Below are positions 63,426 to 64,000 of a DNA stretch of 64,000 nucleotides, piece after piece; the first letter of the stretch is position 1; every line of letters starts with the position of its first letter. A model generated the notes under the pieces. The model made no database searches, was not told where the DNA came from, and saw only the letters and a list, made by a program, of their open reading frames with translations. Origin of the DNA: Endozoicomonas euniceicola (GTDB lineage: Bacteria > Pseudomonadota > Gammaproteobacteria > Pseudomonadales > Endozoicomonadaceae); NCBI RefSeq assembly GCF_025562755.1, contig NZ_CP103300.1, positions 806,001-870,000 of the forward strand, read 5' to 3'. The position numbers and the translations under genes were made by a program.

Positions 63426-63998
63426 TTAAGGTTGCTCTAGAATCTGTTCCAGAGTTTTAGCGATTTGCGTTGCAGAAGGACGACGTTCCGGGTCGAATTC
63501 CGTAGCAGAGTTAATCAGCTTAGCCAGCTCCTGTAACTGCACTTCACTGGCAGAAGGTGTTGCGGTAATAGGCAAGGCTTTTTTCATATAGTGTTGAAGC
63601 GGTGAGACAGTAACAATATCACTCAGCTCTTTAGGGCTATAGATCGGCTCACCATTCTGAGCAGAATAGTAATGATAAAAACGCTTGCTCACCTGTAGTT
63701 TTTCTACTGCCCTGTCAGCTTCCTGATAAAGACTGAGCACCGCAGCCAACATAAATCCAAACGACCAGATATCACCCTTTACTGTGGCGGACGTATAACG
63801 CCAATGCTCTTTTGGGGTGCCTGTCGGGAAGCGAATTTCAGGCGCATGATAGACATTATTGCTGAAGGTGAATTTTTTTCTGCCAAGGGTATGACTGGCT
63901 GAAACAGCGTCGACCTTACTGGATCGCTCAAAGTTAGCGAACACTACCTTCATTTTCGGTTCGAGCTTTACCAGCAGGCTCTTCAGGTCGATATCACC
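63426..63998 (-). CDS. Protein-kinase-like C-lobe, probable pseudokinase, 5' end outside window
   Basis: The frame is open to the right edge, so this is the C-terminal 190 residues. It covers a protein kinase C-lobe: a catalytic-loop position GDIDLKSLLVKL (the preceding codon ends in AC, consistent with His), the activation segment ending in YHAPEIRFP (APE), KGDIWSFGFMLAAVLSLY (the DxWSxG helix F) and FDPERRPSATQIAKTLEQIL (the C-lobe Arg). Compared with HRDxKxxN, Lys and Asn are replaced by Asp and Ser, and the DFG position reads ANF. Loss of the metal-binding Asn and Asp suggests a pseudokinase. Eukaryote-like kinases in bacteria may act in signalling or as effectors. The gene stops about 100 bp before the subtilase start. 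Confidence 0.8.
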   Translation of the reverse strand, partial: GDIDLKSLLVKLEPKMKVVFANFERSSKVDAVSASHTLGRKKFTFSNNVYHAPEIRFPTGTPKEHWRYTSATVKGDIWSFGFMLAAVLSLYQEADRAVEKLQVSKRFYHYYSAQNGEPIYSPKELSDIVTVSPLQHYMKKALPITATPSASEVQLQELAKLINSATEFDPERRPSATQIAKTLEQILEQP

Positions 63999-64000
63999 GT

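Overview
The window comes from a gammaproteobacterium. The long minus-strand block at 13.3-39.8 kb carries the division and cell-wall (dcw) cluster in its classical order, followed by lpxC, an M23 peptidase, secA, argJ and a mutT-thiE fusion. This arrangement matches Pseudomonas and Oceanospirillales chromosomes. Two other gammaproteobacterial blocks are present: rsmI-lpoA-yraN-diaA-dolP next to rnpB, and sspA-sspB. Several exported proteins with eukaryote-like domains (F-box, WD40, Schlafen-like AlbA, kinase folds) suggest a host-associated organism. An Endozoicomonas-like animal symbiont is my best inference, but no marker here proves it.

Layout. 1-6.2 kb: two paralogous F-box/WD40 genes in tandem, split by an IS1634-type insertion sequence. 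6.2-10.6 kb: rluD-pgeF-clpB on the minus strand. 10.8-12.1 kb: bamD and yacG on the plus strand. 12.0-13.3 kb: an orphan with a kinase-like motif pair. 13.3-39.8 kb: the mutT-thiE fusion, a small accessory island (VOC protein, SH3-like protein, BrnT/BrnA toxin-antitoxin) bordered by a decayed copy of the argJ 3' end, then argJ, secA, M23 peptidase, lpxC and the dcw genes up to mraZ. The mraZ upstream region shows a strong sigma-70-like promoter, a ten-base-period GTGG array that looks like an MraZ operator, and four 18-bp tandem repeats in the leader. 40.4-45.6 kb: RNase P RNA, rsmI, then lpoA-yraN-diaA-dolP on the plus strand. 45.6-46.3 kb: an internally deleted IS605-type element. 46.3-55.7 kb: accessory genes (exported beta-propeller, stand-alone glutamine amidotransferase, 1040-residue exported protein with AlbA-like segments, flavin reductase, Cys-rich membrane protein) interspersed with sspA-sspB. 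55.9-62.3 kb: Dcu-type dicarboxylate transporter, an orphan, metNIQ methionine importer, TauE/SafE permease and thymidine kinase. 62.4-64 kb: an exported subtilisin-like protein and the C-terminal part of a probable pseudokinase that runs off the right edge.

How the genes work together. mraZ to lpxC makes the divisome and peptidoglycan precursors, with many ATGA or 8-nt stop/start overlaps indicating translational coupling. lpxC, lpoA, bamD, dolP and secA extend this to the outer membrane and export. The accessory genes sit at breakpoints between conserved blocks. Most start with a Sec signal peptide or carry repeat or kinase-like folds, which fits a dispersed set of host-interaction proteins.
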